A DNA stretch of 64,000 nucleotides from JACCZX01 sp038216465 (GTDB lineage: Bacteria; Pseudomonadota; Gammaproteobacteria; Burkholderiales; Burkholderiaceae_F). The notes below the pieces were generated by a model. That model was not told the DNA's origin, made no database searches, and saw only the letters and a list, made by a program, of their open reading frames with translations. Positions within the stretch are counted from its first letter, which is position 1. Each line of letters starts with the position of its first letter. The stretch is taken from the NCBI GenBank assembly GCA_038216465.1, contig JBBQQC010000010.1:1-64000 (forward strand), written 5' to 3'. A program made the translations under genes and the position numbers. Below, piece after piece: positions 42,942 through 50,556 of the stretch.

Positions 42942-43745
42942 ATGACTTCGCTTCTTCCGTCGCGCGGTCCGCTCCCCGACGCGGGCCGCGCGACTCTGAC
43001 GTGGTTCGCGGGTTGGTGGCGGATCATCCATTTCGGTGCGCTGATTCTCGTATTGGCGCTCTCGCCCTCGAGCTATGCCGGACCGAACCGAGCGGCGCTG
43101 GCGCGGCACGTTTACGAGGACACCGCACCGATACTGCTTTCGTTCGTCGTGCTGTCGTCGCTGGTCAGCCTGGTGATCATCCGCATCGTTGTCGTGACGG
43201 CGGTGAGCTACGGCCTCTCGCAGTACGCGCTGGAGATGGTCGTGCGCGTGCTGGTGCTCGAGCTGATTCCTCTGACTGCAGCTGTGTTCGCCGCGCTCCG
43301 CTGCGCGCTCCCTAATGCCGCGGAGATCTCGGAGCTACGCCGGCGCGGCGAATTCGATGTGCTTGCCCAGCAGGGCGTAGATCCGCTGCAGCGCGAAGTA
43401 CTGCCGCGCGTGGTGTCGGCCATGTTTTCCTCGCTGATGCTGGCGGGCCTAAGCTGTGCGGTGACAGCACTGCTGGCTTACGTGTCGGTCTACGGCTTTA
43501 CGACCGGCGCGTTTCAAGGCTACACGCGCACGTTTGGACACGTGTTCAATCCGGCCGTGTCGATTATCTTTGCGCTGAAGTGCTTCTTGTTTGGCCTTGC
43601 GGTCGCGTTGATTCCGGTCGCGTCGGTTCTTTACGATCGCTCCCGCGCACGCATGCGAACGAGCATGGAATTGCAAAGCCTGGTTCGTATTTTTGTGGTG
43701 ATCGTGCTGATCGAAGTGGCGTCGCTGGTGGGTAACTACTACTGA
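42942..43745 (+). CDS. MlaE/YrbE-type lipid ABC transporter permease
   Basis: A 267-residue inner-membrane protein with about five hydrophobic segments and the MlaE pattern (YGLSQYALEMVVRVLVLELIPL, then a RRRGEFDVLAQQGVDPLQREVLPRV cytoplasmic segment). MlaE-type permeases move phospholipids between inner and outer membranes together with an MCE protein (MlaD) and an ATPase (MlaF). It starts close to a TATGAT element. The ATPase gene usually first in the operon is missing here; yaeQ is divergent instead. Confidence 0.83.
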   Translation: MTSLLPSRGPLPDAGRATLTWFAGWWRIIHFGALILVLALSPSSYAGPNRAALARHVYEDTAPILLSFVVLSSLVSLVIIRIVVVTAVSYGLSQYALEMVVRVLVLELIPLTAAVFAALRCALPNAAEISELRRRGEFDVLAQQGVDPLQREVLPRVVSAMFSSLMLAGLSCAVTALLAYVSVYGFTTGAFQGYTRTFGHVFNPAVSIIFALKCFLFGLAVALIPVASVLYDRSRARMRTSMELQSLVRIFVVIVLIEVASLVGNYY

Positions 43746-43763
43746 GATCCGCGGAAACCTGAA

Positions 43764-44720
43764 ATGAGAGAAGAACCCTCAGCACCATCGCCACACCCGA
43801 ACGTGGAGTTCAAGGCGGCGCTGCTGCTAGCGCTGCTGTTGCTGCTGATTGCCGGCACGGTTGTGTACCTGTTGTACGCGCGTGGAGCGTTCGAGGCGTC
43901 CCAGCGTCTGGTGCTGATAGCGGACGATTCCGAAGGCGTCCCGGTTGGCATGGACCTGACGTTCTCCGGGTTTCCAATCGGACGCGTGCGGCGCATCGAA
44001 CTGGCCGAAGACGGAGTTACGCGCATCATCATCGATGTGCCGCGCAAGGACGCACACTGGCTGCGCGTATCCAGCGTGTTCACGCTCACCCGTGGGCTGC
44101 TGGGTAACACCGCGCTGAAGGCATTCAGCGGGATTCTGTCGGATCCGCCCCTGCCGGACGGCGCGGAGCGCAAGGTGTTGCTCGGCGACGCGACCGCCGA
44201 GATTCCGCGCCTGGTGGCCGACATGCGCGAGCTTGTCAGTAACCTGAGGGCGCTGAGCGCTCAAGACTCGTCGCTCGCCGCGAGCCTGGGCAACGTGCGC
44301 GACCTCACCGAAAAACTGAAAGGCCCGCGTGGCGCACTCGGGATGCTGCTCGGTAACGAAGCCGATGCGAAGAAGTTGGTCACGGCGCTCGATCGCGCCA
44401 ACGCATTGCTCGCCAGAGTCGACGGCTTGGCGGCCAAGGCTGACGCGCAGGCGTTCGGTCGCGAAGGCCTGGTGCCCGAAGCGCGCGCCGCAATCGTGCA
44501 ACTGAATGCGGCGCTGGCCGATGCGCGCACGAGCCTGAAGAAAGTCGACTCCATCCTTGAAGACGCGCAGGTTGCGGCGGGCAATGCACGCAATGCGACC
44601 GCAGACCTCGGCGCCTTGCGCGCTGAGGTCGATACGAGTCTGCGCAAGGTGAGTCGCATGATCGACGAGGTGAATCGACGTTGGCCATTCGCGCGCGACC
44701 CGAAGTTGAAGCTCCCATGA
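43764..44720 (+). CDS. MCE-family protein (MlaD-like)
   Basis: A 318-residue protein with one N-terminal membrane anchor (AALLLALLLLLIAGTVVYLLY), an MCE domain (about residues 45-130: SEGVPVGMDLTFSGFPIGRV, FTLTRGLLGNTALKAF) and a long helical C-terminal part. MlaD-like proteins form hexameric rings that carry lipids across the periplasm. It lies 18 bases after the permease gene and overlaps the next lipoprotein gene (ATGA). Confidence 0.88.
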   Translation: MREEPSAPSPHPNVEFKAALLLALLLLLIAGTVVYLLYARGAFEASQRLVLIADDSEGVPVGMDLTFSGFPIGRVRRIELAEDGVTRIIIDVPRKDAHWLRVSSVFTLTRGLLGNTALKAFSGILSDPPLPDGAERKVLLGDATAEIPRLVADMRELVSNLRALSAQDSSLAASLGNVRDLTEKLKGPRGALGMLLGNEADAKKLVTALDRANALLARVDGLAAKADAQAFGREGLVPEARAAIVQLNAALADARTSLKKVDSILEDAQVAAGNARNATADLGALRAEVDTSLRKVSRMIDEVNRRWPFARDPKLKLP

Positions 44721-45379
44721 AACGAGTACTCGCCTCGTTTATCGTCAGCGCATTGATCGGAGCATGCGCGAGCGGCCCGCCGGTTCCCGACTGGGAATCG
44801 AACGCCAAGACCTCAATCGATTACGCTGTAGCGGCCTACCTCACGGGCGACACGCGGCTCGCCGACAGCGACTTCGAACGAGCGCGCAGCGAGATCGCAC
44901 GCACCGGTCGCATCGACCTGCTCGGCCGCGCTGAACTGGTGCGCTGCGCCGCGCGCGTGGCGAGCCTTGTGTTCGAACCCTGTGACGGCTTCGAAAAACT
45001 CAGGAGCGACAGCGCTGCACCTGAGCGTGCGTACGCGGACTACCTCGCTGCGCGGGTGCAGCCACAGGACATCGCCCTGCTTCCGCCGCAGCACCACGCA
45101 GTAGCGGCAACAAATCTGAGCGCGGAGAACGCCGTCGCCGCGCTGCGCGGGATCGAAGATCCATTATCGAGGATGGTCGCGATCGGCGTGTTGTTTCAAG
45201 CCGGGCGTGCGCATCCGACGGCGGTCGCGCTTGCCGCCGACACGGCATCCGCGCAGGGTTGGCGGCGTCCGCTGCTCGGCTGGCTAAACGTACAGCACGC
45301 GCTGGCCGAGAAGGCGGGAGACGCAGATGAAAGCGCGCGGCTACGCAGGCGGATCGGAGTGGTGCAAGGGGACAAATAA
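44717..45379 (+). CDS. Lipoprotein of the mla-like operon
   Basis: A 220-residue protein with a lipoprotein signal ending IGACASG and a helical body with TPR-like spacing (GRAELVRCAARVASLVF, RAYADYLAARVQPQD, HALAEKAGDADESARLRRR). The ATG overlaps the MlaD-like stop. In many proteobacteria an mla-type operon includes a lipoprotein or ABC-associated auxiliary; I infer an outer-membrane partner of the MCE protein. The left flank of the integrated element begins about 48 bases after its stop. Confidence 0.75.
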   Translation: MKRVLASFIVSALIGACASGPPVPDWESNAKTSIDYAVAAYLTGDTRLADSDFERARSEIARTGRIDLLGRAELVRCAARVASLVFEPCDGFEKLRSDSAAPERAYADYLAARVQPQDIALLPPQHHAVAATNLSAENAVAALRGIEDPLSRMVAIGVLFQAGRAHPTAVALAADTASAQGWRRPLLGWLNVQHALAEKAGDADESARLRRRIGVVQGDK

Positions 45380-45426
45380 AAAACCCTTAGCGCGTCTTCC
45401 TGCACTGCACCGGCACGATGGAGTCC

Positions 45427-45442
45427 TATGGCGGAGGCGGAC
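45427..45442. repeat. Left attachment site (copy of tRNA-Ser 3' end)
   Basis: This 16-base copy of the tRNA-Ser 3' end marks the chromosome-element junction on the left. The bases beyond it (45443-45612) hold no gene but have short repeats such as TCCGAGA twice, which may be integrase arm sites. Confidence 0.75.
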
Positions 45443-45612
45443 TCTGCCGAAGGCATATCCGGAACGCTCCGAGACATTCCAGATGTTTCCGAGAATACGC
45501 CAATTCCCCTCAGTCAGACATCCGAAAGCTTCTTGACTCGTTCAAGTTGTTCCGGCAGATTCCGATTATTGAACGTATGCAGATACGTAGGTAAGGCGAG
45601 TTAGGCGGACGG

Positions 45613-46863
45613 ATGGCCAGAGCGATTCACAGACTGTCGAAGCGGAGAATCAAGGAGGTGACCGAGCGCGGCCTGCTCAGCGACGGCGGCGGGTTGAACC
45701 TGCAGATTGCCGAGGGCGGATCGAAGGCCTGGATATTTCGCTACATGCGCGACGGTGAAGAGCGGCGCATGGGTCTGGGCAGCGTAATCACCGTCTCGCT
45801 CGATGAGGCACGCACGGCAGCACACGATCAGCGCAAGCTTTTGAAGGATGGTATCGATCCCCTCGAACACCGGCGCAGTAAGGCCGCAGCATCGGCCCAG
45901 GAGCGACGCAAGCTCGAAGCGCGCACCAAGACGTTCGCCCAGTGCGCCGACGCCTACATCGCCGCCAACGGCCCGCAGTGGCGCAATCTGAAACATCGCG
46001 CGCAGTGGCGCAGCACACTCGCCACTTATGCCGAACCCGTATTCGGTGATACGCCGGTCGCGTCAATTGACACGCCACTTGTGCTGGAAGTGCTGCAGCC
46101 GATCTGGAACACGAAAACGGAAACTGCCACACGCGTCCGGGGCCGCATCGAAAAGGTGCTGGCATGGGCGACGACGGTCGGCTTCCGCACGGGCGACAAC
46201 CCGGCGATATGGCGTGGGCATCTGGAAACCGCGCTTGCCAAGCCGAGTGCGGTCGCGGTGACCGGACATCACGCCGCGCTGCCCTACCCCGAATTACCGG
46301 CGTTTCTGCAGGAGCTGCACGCGCAGGAGGGAATCGGCGCGCAGGCGCTCGAATTTCTGATTCTGTGCGCTGCCCGTACTGGCGAAGTGATCGGCGCGAC
46401 CTGGCGCGAGTTCGACGATCAAGTGTGGACCATCCCGGCCGGGCGAATGAAGGCGAAGGCCGAACACCGCGTTCCGTTATCGCTGCCGGCGCGCAAGATC
46501 ATCGAAGCGATGCCGCACGTGCGCGGCAATCAGCATGTGTTCCCCGGACTGAAGCCCGGCACTGGCTTGTCGAACATGGCGATGTTGACTTTGTTGCGTC
46601 GTATGGGGCGCACTGAGGTCACGGCGCACGGGTTCCGCTCGACGTTCCGCGACTGGGCCGCTGAGCGCACCAACTATGCGAACCACATCGTGGAGGCCGC
46701 ACTTGCGCACACGATTGAGAACAAAACAGAGCGCGCTTATCGTAGAACCGATCTACTTGAAAAGCGCCGCCGCTTGATGAACGACTGGGCGAAGTACTGC
46801 TATTCGCCGGTCGCAGTGCAGTCGAACAACGTGATCAACCTACGGAAGGAGGCAGCAGGCTAG
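45613..46863 (+). CDS. Tyrosine integrase (P4-like)
   Basis: A 416-residue tyrosine recombinase with an N-terminal DUF4102-type arm-binding domain (LSDGGGLNLQIAEGGSKAWIFRY), a SAM-like core domain, and a catalytic domain with Arg in ILCAARTGEVIGATW, His-x-x-Arg in TAHGFRSTFRDW, a second His in AALAHTIENKTE and the nucleophile Tyr in RAYRR. P4-type integrases insert into tRNA 3' ends, as observed here. The gene points into the element, 170 bases from the left junction. Confidence 0.95.
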   Translation: MARAIHRLSKRRIKEVTERGLLSDGGGLNLQIAEGGSKAWIFRYMRDGEERRMGLGSVITVSLDEARTAAHDQRKLLKDGIDPLEHRRSKAAASAQERRKLEARTKTFAQCADAYIAANGPQWRNLKHRAQWRSTLATYAEPVFGDTPVASIDTPLVLEVLQPIWNTKTETATRVRGRIEKVLAWATTVGFRTGDNPAIWRGHLETALAKPSAVAVTGHHAALPYPELPAFLQELHAQEGIGAQALEFLILCAARTGEVIGATWREFDDQVWTIPAGRMKAKAEHRVPLSLPARKIIEAMPHVRGNQHVFPGLKPGTGLSNMAMLTLLRRMGRTEVTAHGFRSTFRDWAAERTNYANHIVEAALAHTIENKTERAYRRTDLLEKRRRLMNDWAKYCYSPVAVQSNNVINLRKEAAG

Positions 46864-46873
46864 ATCAGCTTTA

Positions 46874-46924
46874 ACCAGTGCCCACCGACACCCGCGCGCT
46901 AACGCGGGCCGGCAGGGCTTCCCA
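46874..46924 (+). ncRNA. Repeated structured leader, copy 1
   Basis: A 51-base motif that recurs at 47849-47898. The two copies share GTGCCCACCGACAC at the left and GCCGGCAGGGCTTCCCA at the right. The middle differs but keeps a hairpin: here CCCGCG / CGCGGG around CGCTAA. Outer segments GCCC and GGGC, and CCG and CGG, can pair around it. It ends 26 bases before the start codon of the next gene. Covariation suggests selection on RNA structure; the class is unknown to me, though phage regulatory RNAs such as C4-type RNAs are a possible relation. Confidence 0.6.
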
Positions 46925-46950
46925 AAACAACCTCACAGAGCGAGGTAGTC

Positions 46951-47160
46951 ATGAGCGACAAAACTATACCGCCAGAGCGCGGCGGTGCAATTTACGAAGT
47001 CACCTGCCTGCGCAAAGGTTCGAACGCGCGCACGGCAATCGAGGCGGATTTCTTCACGGTCCGCATCCGGGCACCAAACGCCCTTTCAGCTCGCCTGATG
47101 GCACGCAATGAACGCGATGACTGCGCGACCGCGTTCGATGCCAAAAAGGTGGCGCCATGA
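46951..47160 (+). CDS. Small hypothetical protein, first of overlapping gene chain, 69 residues
   Basis: A 69-residue basic protein (ERGGAIYEVTCLRKGSNAR, FFTVRIRAPNALSARLM) with a GAGG ribosome binding site. It follows the first structured leader directly. I do not recognise it; its strand-rich middle and Arg-rich ends could suit a small nucleic-acid-binding protein. Its stop overlaps the next start (ATGA). Confidence 0.65.
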   Translation: MSDKTIPPERGGAIYEVTCLRKGSNARTAIEADFFTVRIRAPNALSARLMARNERDDCATAFDAKKVAP

Positions 47161-47258
47161 GCGCGGCTCTCCGATTCGCCGCCGGGCTCGCGGCCGCTAT
47201 CGCCATTCCGCTCGCACTTCTCATATTGGCGTACGCGCTGTGTGGGTTGGCGGCATGA
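47157..47258 (+). CDS. Single-helix membrane peptide, 33 residues
   Basis: A 33-codon frame starting at ATGA overlap with the upstream gene and ending in another ATGA overlap with the downstream gene. It encodes almost entirely one hydrophobic helix (LAAAIAIPLALLILAYALC). The overlaps on both sides argue that it is translated. Holin-like or anti-superinfection peptides of this size exist in phages; the role here is unknown. Confidence 0.6.
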   Translation: MSAALRFAAGLAAAIAIPLALLILAYALCGLAA

Positions 47259-47476
47259 GGCGCTTTCGCATGCCGATTGTGCGTGTCAAGTTCGAACCTG
47301 AACCGCACAGACGCAAAACGAAGAACAGGCGGCTAACGATCGACCAGCTGCTTAGACGCGCGAACGAGCTAGCCTTGTCGCGCGCGGTGAACGATCCCGA
47401 AGTATCTTCGATATTGCGCCAGTGCGTCGACGTTATTCGCAAGCTTTTGCAGCAAGTCGAGCAGGTGACATCATGA
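47255..47476 (+). CDS. Small basic hypothetical protein, 73 residues
   Basis: A 73-residue protein beginning MRRFRMPIVRVKFEPEPHR, with a Lys/Arg-rich start and a helical second half (LTIDQLLRRANELALSRAV, ILRQCVDVIRKLLQQVEQV). The start overlaps the preceding stop, and its own stop overlaps the next start. A small DNA-binding or regulatory protein is possible; not recognised. Confidence 0.6.
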   Translation: MRRFRMPIVRVKFEPEPHRRKTKNRRLTIDQLLRRANELALSRAVNDPEVSSILRQCVDVIRKLLQQVEQVTS

Positions 47477-47664
47477 AGCGCAAAACTCTGCACACTAAAC
47501 CGTCATGTGCTCACTACTTGGCCAACGAGCTCCAGCTGCTACAGAAGAAGATCAGCGCGCTGATAGACGAGGCGGAAACGCTGCTTGGGACGCTGGACGA
47601 ATGCGATCGCTTGATCAGTAACGCGGAGTGGCGGGCACGGCGCCGAGGCGAGAAATTCAAGTGA
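47473..47664 (+). CDS. Small helical hypothetical protein, 63 residues
   Basis: A 63-residue protein beginning MKRKTLHTKPSCAHYLANE with a coiled-coil-like middle (LQLLQKKISALIDEAETLL). It overlaps its neighbours by four bases on each side, as the fourth of the chain. Not recognised. Confidence 0.6.
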   Translation: MKRKTLHTKPSCAHYLANELQLLQKKISALIDEAETLLGTLDECDRLISNAEWRARRRGEKFK

Positions 47665-47789
47665 GACGCTGGCTGGCGAACTGTACCAATTGGATTGGAC
47701 ATCGGCTAGCACGAATCCACAGCATTAGCAGCCGCTTACGGCTTGAGCCTTATCGAACGCCAGTCCGCGATCTCGTCCGATCGTGGTAG
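47661..47789 (+). CDS. Small Arg-rich peptide, 42 residues, last of overlapping chain
   Basis: A 42-codon frame starting at a GTG that overlaps the preceding stop (GTGA) and ending at a TAG at 47787-47789. The product is basic (MRRWLANCTNWIGHRLAR, RTPVRDLVRSW). Evidence is the overlap pattern and position only. Confidence 0.45.
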   Translation: MRRWLANCTNWIGHRLARIHSISSRLRLEPYRTPVRDLVRSW

Positions 47790-47848
47790 ACGACTTTCAA
47801 CACTTTCCGTTGACTTCCGGCCAAAGCGCGCACAGAGTGGCTTGAGAA

Positions 47849-47898
47849 ACCGGTGCCCACCGACACGCAGGTACTAACTGCGCCGGCAGGGCTTCCCA
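47849..47898 (+). ncRNA. Repeated structured leader, copy 2
   Basis: Second copy of the motif at 46874-46924. The flanks GTGCCCACCGACAC and GCCGGCAGGGCTTCCCA are identical, while the hairpin is now CGCAG / CTGCG around GTACTAA, so both sides of the stem changed together. It ends 24 bases before the start of a small gene with an AAGGAG site, the same distance as in copy 1. It thus precedes each of the two rightward gene groups. Confidence 0.6.
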
Positions 47899-47922
47899 CC
47901 AAGGACTAACAAGGAGTCGAAG

Positions 47923-48018
47923 ATGAACGCCTTAAGGTTTATCCGCCTACTACTCTCGTCCTGGCGGCCGTCGTCGGTGCCCTACGTGGTCAACCCAAAG
48001 GAGAGACACAAATGCTAA
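47923..48018 (+). CDS. Leader-type peptide, 31 residues
   Basis: A 31-codon frame with AAGGAG six bases before the ATG. It encodes a basic amphipathic peptide (MNALRFIRLLLSSWRPSS...) ending HKC, and its stop TAA overlaps the ATG of the next gene by seven bases. It may be a leader peptide that couples translation to the next gene, or a small membrane-active peptide. Confidence 0.5.
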   Translation: MNALRFIRLLLSSWRPSSVPYVVNPKERHKC

Positions 48019-48575
48019 GGAGAAGCCTGTTAACCGCTGCGGTGGCAGCACCTGCCCTATATGCAAGCCGCGCAAGCGCCTTGATCTACTCCGACGAGGA
48101 CCTGGGAGCGGGCGAGACGAGTTGGCTTGGAGACCCCGGCTTGGAGTGGAATGTCATCCGCAGTAGTTGGGCCATATTGCATGGCAAGAAGCTCTTGCCA
48201 CCCGGAACGACTTATGTGAGCGGACCAAGTGACCCCTGGTTCCGTACTCAGTTAAAAGAAGGAGAGTATGCAGACTTCGGTAACCTTGTCGAACTGATGG
48301 TGTTTGGCAGTATTGTTGGGACGGAAGTGGGGTCATGGTTCAAGAACCCGCTGTTGGGTGGGCGCATTGGGGCCGGAGTCGGTGGTCTGATGTGGATAGG
48401 CTATAACGGTGGGGTGTTCCTGCACAATTTAGGTCCGGGAAACTACACACCGACGGGCAGCCCCGTCGTCTACAACGGTCAGTATTTTTCCCCGCAAGCT
48501 ATGGCTACCCTTACAGCTCCGCCAACAATCGGTAACGGAATTTGCGTGCCTTCCGATGATCTGCTGCAGTTCTAG
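48012..48575 (+). CDS. Secreted hypothetical protein with twin-Arg-like signal, 187 residues
   Basis: A 187-residue protein with an N-terminal signal (MLRRSLLTAAVAAPALYAS, cleavage near ASA) and a Gly-rich central stretch (VGSWFKNPLLGGRIGAGVGGLMWIG) that may insert in a membrane. The rest is Gly/Pro/Tyr-rich. I do not recognise it. It is the first of four rightward genes whose products are all exported or membrane-bound. Confidence 0.65.
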   Translation: MLRRSLLTAAVAAPALYASRASALIYSDEDLGAGETSWLGDPGLEWNVIRSSWAILHGKKLLPPGTTYVSGPSDPWFRTQLKEGEYADFGNLVELMVFGSIVGTEVGSWFKNPLLGGRIGAGVGGLMWIGYNGGVFLHNLGPGNYTPTGSPVVYNGQYFSPQAMATLTAPPTIGNGICVPSDDLLQF

Positions 48576-48587
48576 TTAGAGGTGGCT

Positions 48588-48845
48588 ATGTTTTTAACAA
48601 AGCGAGCCTTGAAGTGGATCCAGAAATGTCTCGACATGCTGCAGAGACCGGGCAGATCGTTTAGCTTCTTAGCTCTGCTTGGTATAGCTTACCTGTCGTA
48701 TCGGTTGGGCGAAGGGACCAGCATTTTTTATTCGATCCCGGACCCTTCTACGAGTGTCGCTGGCTTTTTGATTGTGGTGACCATAGCGGTCTTCATTGGT
48801 CTATCCATCTATATGTCATTCAAACGTCCGCTGGATAGAAAGTAA
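48588..48845 (+). CDS. Two-helix membrane protein, 85 residues
   Basis: An 85-residue protein with hydrophobic segments at about residues 26-40 (FSFLALLGIAYLSY) and 58-75 (AGFLIVVTIAVFIGLSIY) and positive ends. The ATG at 48588 has GAGG five bases before it; a GTG two codons upstream is less likely. Size and topology would suit a holin or a phage-exclusion membrane protein, but no family motif is seen. Confidence 0.65.
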   Translation: MFLTKRALKWIQKCLDMLQRPGRSFSFLALLGIAYLSYRLGEGTSIFYSIPDPSTSVAGFLIVVTIAVFIGLSIYMSFKRPLDRK

Positions 48846-48858
48846 GCCACTTCCGTGC

Positions 48859-49740
48859 ATGCAACGAAAGACCAAGCTCACTGTATTTGCCATCGTTGCC
48901 GTTCTCGGCGCGGCGGCCTTCCTTGTGACGGGAAAGAAAAGTCAGTCTACTGACTCTCCCGCCGCTTTTCATTTAGCCGTAACGCAGACCCCACGATGGC
49001 CCCCGGCCATCGGTGGCCCGGACCTCGTTCGGGTGTCAAAGACGCCGGAGTCGATACGCTCTAAGCTGGTCAACGCACCTGACTTGTTCGAGGTTGTGAA
49101 CAGCATCGGTGTTGACAGCCCGATAGAAGAAAAAATGGCGGCAACTGAAATCTTGTTTGCGTGTGACCTAGCCCTCCGATCTAAGCCCAAGGAGGCCACC
49201 ACATTGCGCGAGGCTGCTTGGGCGGAGTTGTCCTCGCGGTGCGGCAATCTCGCCAACATCAAACCAAAAGACGTTAGAAAGCAAGCCTTCATATTGAAGG
49301 ACGCAATAAACAAAGGGGATGATTCTGAACTAGGAAAAATGGCGGCCTACTCACAGAAGGCGCTCAGTACGCGTGTATTGCTGGACCCAGAGTCTAGAGA
49401 CAGATTAGACGCGGCGCTTCAATCGCGTGACCTACTGCTGGTGAAAGAGGCGGTCGCCACCGTATATGGCGTATTGAATGATGGGTCGCCCGATGCGCGG
49501 GTCCGTACGCAGGCGCTGTTGTACGCCGCCGACTTATTTGCGATGGATCACGCCACGCGGTTTGATTACCTCGCGGCCTGTTCGCAGCACGGCAGATGCG
49601 AGTCGAATTCGCCGATGGTGCCGTTGGAGCGGTCCTTTAAGGATGCGCGCGAGTTGACAGAGGCAAAACGGATCGCCGATCAGTATCGTCTGGCGTTGCA
49701 GAAAGGTGTGGCAGTGCAAGAGCTAATGGCAATACGATGA
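48859..49740 (+). CDS. Membrane-anchored hypothetical protein, 293 residues
   Basis: A 293-residue protein with one N-terminal anchor (LTVFAIVAVLGAAAFLV) and an all-helical soluble body with several Cys (FACDLALRS, ELSSRCGNL, YLAACSQHGRCESN). The start at 48859 is preferred over the longer open frame because it gives a clean anchor. No family recognised. It is followed by an overlapping gene for another secreted protein (ATGATG). Confidence 0.65.
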   Translation: MQRKTKLTVFAIVAVLGAAAFLVTGKKSQSTDSPAAFHLAVTQTPRWPPAIGGPDLVRVSKTPESIRSKLVNAPDLFEVVNSIGVDSPIEEKMAATEILFACDLALRSKPKEATTLREAAWAELSSRCGNLANIKPKDVRKQAFILKDAINKGDDSELGKMAAYSQKALSTRVLLDPESRDRLDAALQSRDLLLVKEAVATVYGVLNDGSPDARVRTQALLYAADLFAMDHATRFDYLAACSQHGRCESNSPMVPLERSFKDARELTEAKRIADQYRLALQKGVAVQELMAIR

Positions 49741-50084
49741 TGGCCATGCGCTCGCTAACATGCCGCACGTTTGCCGCTGTTCTTGCCTTGTCGATGGGTA
49801 GCGTGAGTGGCCAGACCGACAGCGAAATTAGCGACCAGATACGCGCGTTCAAAGAAGGAGGCGAAAAAGGCTGCTATGCAACCGGTGAGAGTCTGGGTCA
49901 CCCGCCTGCCGACGTCGATAAATTCTGCCAGTGCCGGGTGAGGGCTATTAACGAGGCGCTTTCAGAGCAACAATGGCAAGAATTCGGAACTTCATTGGCA
50001 CGTGGTGCCGAGCGTTCGATAACGGCGGTAGTTCGACGACTGCTGATGCGAGCAAACGAAATTTGCGGAACGGCGAAGTCCTAA
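49737..50084 (+). CDS. Small secreted hypothetical protein, 115 residues
   Basis: A 115-residue protein with a Sec-type signal (hydrophobic core AAVLALSMG, cleavage near VSGQT) and a helical mature part with four cysteines (GCYATGE, FCQCRV, NEICGT), so likely disulfide-bonded in the periplasm. The start overlaps the upstream stop. The stop codon lies in a small tandem duplication of CGAAGTCC(C)TAAGTA (50074-50102). Not recognised. Confidence 0.65.
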   Translation: MMAMRSLTCRTFAAVLALSMGSVSGQTDSEISDQIRAFKEGGEKGCYATGESLGHPPADVDKFCQCRVRAINEALSEQQWQEFGTSLARGAERSITAVVRRLLMRANEICGTAKS

Positions 50085-50160
50085 GTACGAAGTCCCTAAG
50101 TAGCGACGCGCGCGAACTCTACAACCGAAAACGCCCCGGCGCGATGATCTAAAACAAGAC

Positions 50161-50180
50161 TGCCCTTCGGGGCCATTTTT
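50161..50180 (+). terminator. Possible terminator at end of rightward genes
   Basis: GCCC-TTCG-GGGC (50162-50173) forms a short stem with a stable UUCG-type tetraloop and is followed by CATTTTTATT. The stem is only four pairs, so it is a weak candidate. The rest of 50085-50292 shows nothing else I can support. Confidence 0.4.
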
Positions 50181-50292
50181 ATTCGCTGATGCACCCCGAC
50201 AACGCCGAGAGAATTAGCGCTGCAGCGGTACACGTGCACCGAGCGGTTGCACTGGTTGATTTTGCGGCTGCGTCTTGGCTACAGTCGCACGC

Positions 50293-50484
50293 ATGGACGA
50301 GGGTGCGCCATTCTGGCCTACAGTCGAGACCGTGCGGGCGGAGCTGCTTCAGCGCGAATTCCACGATCGTTGCCGCGCGCACTACAAATCGTATGACGGC
50401 AGTGCTGACGCAGCCGACAAATTCTTTCGAGCGAAAGACCGAGCCGCTGAACAGGACGCCAAGCGGACCTGGCGTCGGCGTTAA
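50293..50484 (+). CDS. Small hypothetical protein, 63 residues
   Basis: A 63-residue charged, helical protein beginning MDEGAPFWPTVETVRAELL and ending RAAEQDAKRTWRRR. The ribosome binding site is not evident. A minus-strand frame covers the same bases, but its composition is less protein-like. It lies between the two opposing gene groups of the element. Moderate support only. Confidence 0.4.
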   Translation: MDEGAPFWPTVETVRAELLQREFHDRCRAHYKSYDGSADAADKFFRAKDRAAEQDAKRTWRRR

Positions 50485-50556
50485 AGTTTGCTTGCCGCGG
50501 ACCCGAAGGTATCGCCCCGCAAGCCGTCGCGGTTGCTTGTTCAGTCTGGTCGCGAC

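Noticed and set aside
46874..47898. CRISPR-like or transposon-end interpretation of the two 50-base repeats
   Set aside because: Only two copies about 975 bases apart, in the same orientation, each before a gene; changes in the stems are compensatory, which suits RNA structure better than repeat arrays or transposon ends.
50074..50102. Tandem CGAAGTCC(C)TAAGTA duplication at a stop codon
   Set aside because: Only two imperfect units of about 14 bases; probably a slippage duplication at the gene end with no visible role.
50179..50382. A 67-codon minus-strand frame
   Set aside because: It is antisense to the small rightward gene at 50293 and crosses the terminator-like hairpin; no ribosome binding site is visible.
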